This document shows positions 6,107 to 7,029 of a DNA stretch of 7,029 nt, piece after piece. How positions within the stretch are numbered: the first letter of the stretch is position 1; each line of letters starts with the position of its first letter. Position numbers and translations under genes: made by a program. Source of the stretch: Pseudomonadota bacterium (lineage in GTDB: Bacteria > Pseudomonadota > Alphaproteobacteria > Rhizobiales > Devosiaceae). Where the stretch lies: assembly GCA_023433985.1 (NCBI GenBank), contig JAEYTN010000125.1, positions 1 through 7,029 on the forward strand, read 5' to 3'. The notes beneath the pieces were generated by a model. It made no database searches, had not been told where the DNA came from, and saw only the letters and a list, made by a program, of their open reading frames with translations.

Positions 6107-6685
6107 TCAGCCGTGGCCGGCGGCGGCGCTGAGGGTGGCGCGGGTGATGCCGAGGCGGGCGAGTGCGGCGTCGTAGCGGGCCTCGACCGGCAGGCCGAAG
6201 AGCAGTTCGCGGGAGAACGGCACGGTGAGCCAGCCATTGCCCTGGATCTCCTGCTCGAGCTGGCCGGGACTCCAGCCGCAATAGCCGAGCGCGAACAGCG
6301 CCTCGGTGGGCGAGTTCTTGAACGCCATGGCCTTGAGGATATCGAGGGTCGCCGTCAGGCAGATATCCTCGGTCACCTCGTAGGAGTTGCCGACCTTGAA
6401 GTAGTCGGAGGAGTGCAGCACGAAGCCCCGGCTCTTCTGCACAGGTCCGCCGCGTAACACCTGCCGGTTCTTGATGTCGTCGGGCAGACGGATCAACTCG
6501 TCCTTGTCGCCGAGCTTCAGCTCCTCGAGGATATCGGCGAAGCGCATGTCGTCGACGGACTGGTTGACCACCAGTCCCATCGCGCCTTCGTCGCCGTGGC
6601 CGACGAGGTAGATCACGGTTTCGCGGAAACGTTCGTCGCCCATGCCGGGCATGGCGACAAGAAACTGGCCCCTCAGCGACTCCAT
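6107..6685 (-). CDS. yqgE: YqgE/AlgH family protein (DUF179)
   Basis: Members of this family are about 190-residue cytoplasmic proteins of unresolved biochemical role. AlgH was first reported as a regulator of alginate production in Pseudomonas, but no enzymatic activity is firmly assigned. From ATG 6685 the product has 192 residues. Family landmarks are the start MESLRGQFLVAMPGM, GAMGLVVNQ (34-42), VLRGGPV (76-82), RGFVLHSSDY and GYCGWSPGQLEQEI (134-147) with NGWLTVP. Upstream in-frame ATGs at 6757 and 6751 would add 22-24 unconserved residues. The ATG at 6685 begins at the family's usual N-terminus and has GGGGAGA (- strand, 6701-6695) 9 bases upstream, so I chose it. The gene is convergent with the atp operon and divergent from the exported protein gene at 6848. 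It is intact. Confidence 0.93.
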   Translation of the reverse strand: MESLRGQFLVAMPGMGDERFRETVIYLVGHGDEGAMGLVVNQSVDDMRFADILEELKLGDKDELIRLPDDIKNRQVLRGGPVQKSRGFVLHSSDYFKVGNSYEVTEDICLTATLDILKAMAFKNSPTEALFALGYCGWSPGQLEQEIQGNGWLTVPFSRELLFGLPVEARYDAALARLGITRATLSAAAGHG

Positions 6686-6847
6686 GGACACAAGTCTCCC
6701 CAACGGACCTGATTGTCCGCCTGATGCCGGCCCGGCGCAACGGGCATGCATCTGCAAGCTTACCCCTTCGCCAACATCCGTGCCTAGCCTTCACTTTGGG
6801 CTGAAACGGCTTCCGCTCAGGCGCCGGCTCGGCTATCCCGCTGGGCC
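6686..6847. other. Divergent intergenic region yqgE / secreted protein gene
   Basis: These 162 bases must hold both divergent promoters, but I see no convincing -35/-10 pair on either strand. Two small inverted repeats are present: CGGAC/GTCCG (6704-6708 with 6715-6719) and GCCCG/CGGGC (6730-6734 with 6741-6745). They could be regulator sites or chance in GC-rich sequence. Confidence 0.4.
6695..6701 (-). promoter_or_regulatory. Shine-Dalgarno supporting the yqgE start
   Basis: GGGGAGA on the - strand, nine bases before ATG 6685. An imperfectly placed 5-bp hairpin (CGGAC 6704-6708 with GTCCG 6715-6719) sits just upstream and leaves the site single-stranded. Confidence 0.55.
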
Positions 6848-7029
6848 ATGCGGATATCCAGCCTCCTCGCCCTCGCCCTCCTCACCCTGCCCGTCGCCGC
6901 GGCCGAAACGCCGTGGCAGGAAATCGCCCCTGGCGTGCGGCTGAGGATGATCTCGTCCGACGTGCTGAAGGCCGACGGCTCGACGATGGTGGCGCTGCAA
7001 CTCGACATGCCGCAAAGCACCAAGACGTA
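6848..7029 (+). CDS. Secreted protein, probably DsbD N-terminal-domain-like (3' partial)
   Basis: Only the first 60 residues are in the window. Residues 1-19 are a clear Sec signal peptide: an Arg near the start, a Leu/Ala-rich core (LLALALLTLPV) and an AAA|E cleavage site. The mature part begins ETPWQEIAPGVRLRMISSD and continues LKADGSTMVALQLDMPQSTKT. This resembles the periplasmic DsbC/DsbD_N-type domain proteins often encoded next to yqgE in Rhizobiales, which are thought to act in thiol redox or envelope functions. The domain assignment rests on remembered family resemblance of a short stretch, and no catalytic cysteines are visible yet. ATG 6848 has no good Shine-Dalgarno, but it is the only start that gives a proper signal peptide. 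Its promoter must lie in the 162-base gap shared with yqgE. Confidence 0.6.
   Translation, partial: MRISSLLALALLTLPVAAAETPWQEIAPGVRLRMISSDVLKADGSTMVALQLDMPQSTKT

Noticed and set aside
6686..6757. 24-residue N-terminal extension of YqgE from ATG 6757
   Set aside because: The extension is unconserved in type and has no ribosome binding site. The family N-terminus begins at the ATG at 6685.
5241..6794. 517-codon - strand frame spanning atpF', atpF, the terminator and yqgE in another frame
   Set aside because: It crosses the atp terminator and overlaps clearly real genes. The product has out-of-frame composition (Arg/Pro/Gly-rich).
1..7029. Mobile element, prophage, CRISPR, tRNA or defence system
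   Set aside because: No transposase, integrase, terminal repeats, spaced repeats, cloverleaf-like sequence or unfamiliar gene cluster was seen. The window is filled by core genes in typical alphaproteobacterial order.

Overview
This is a GC-rich (roughly two-thirds G+C by eye), densely coding piece of an alphaproteobacterial chromosome. The best fit is the Hyphomicrobiales (Rhizobiales). The reasons are the split F0 operon order atpI-atpB-atpE-atpF'-atpF with a separate b' subunit, a c subunit of the MEAEAAK...TEALGIFS type, an SMC of the alphaproteobacterial type, and a yqgE gene beside a secreted protein that resembles the DsbD N-terminal domain. Genus cannot be fixed from the sequence alone. 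A Devosia-like organism is only a guess.

Layout. Bases 1-3058 (+) hold the chromosome condensation ATPase Smc, without its first ~130-140 residues because the window starts inside the gene. Bases 3059-3309 are an intergenic control region. It holds a weak hairpin, three GANTC sites, an A/T-rich patch with an exact IHF-consensus match, and a clear sigma70-type promoter. Bases 3310-5999 (+) carry the F0 operon atpI, atpB, atpE, atpF' and atpF, closed by a very good intrinsic terminator at 6025-6056. yqgE (algH family) lies convergently on the - strand at 6107-6685. A 162-base divergent gap separates it from the 5' end of a secreted-protein gene at 6848 (+), which runs off the window.

How the genes work together. 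atpB, atpE, atpF' and atpF make the membrane proton channel, the c-ring and the heterodimeric b/b' peripheral stalk of the ATP synthase, and AtpI assists assembly. The F1 genes (delta, alpha, gamma, beta, epsilon) are not in the window, in keeping with the split atp loci of alphaproteobacteria. Smc is functionally unrelated and appears to be transcribed independently.

The region is mostly core housekeeping DNA. I see no phage, IS element, CRISPR array, tRNA or unknown defence-type system. The items worth a second look are small: a stop codon that appears to cut off an acidic in-frame tail of AtpI, the IHF/GANTC-rich atp promoter region, two intercistronic hairpins that could set subunit stoichiometry, and a repeated 19-mer shared by the b' and b genes.
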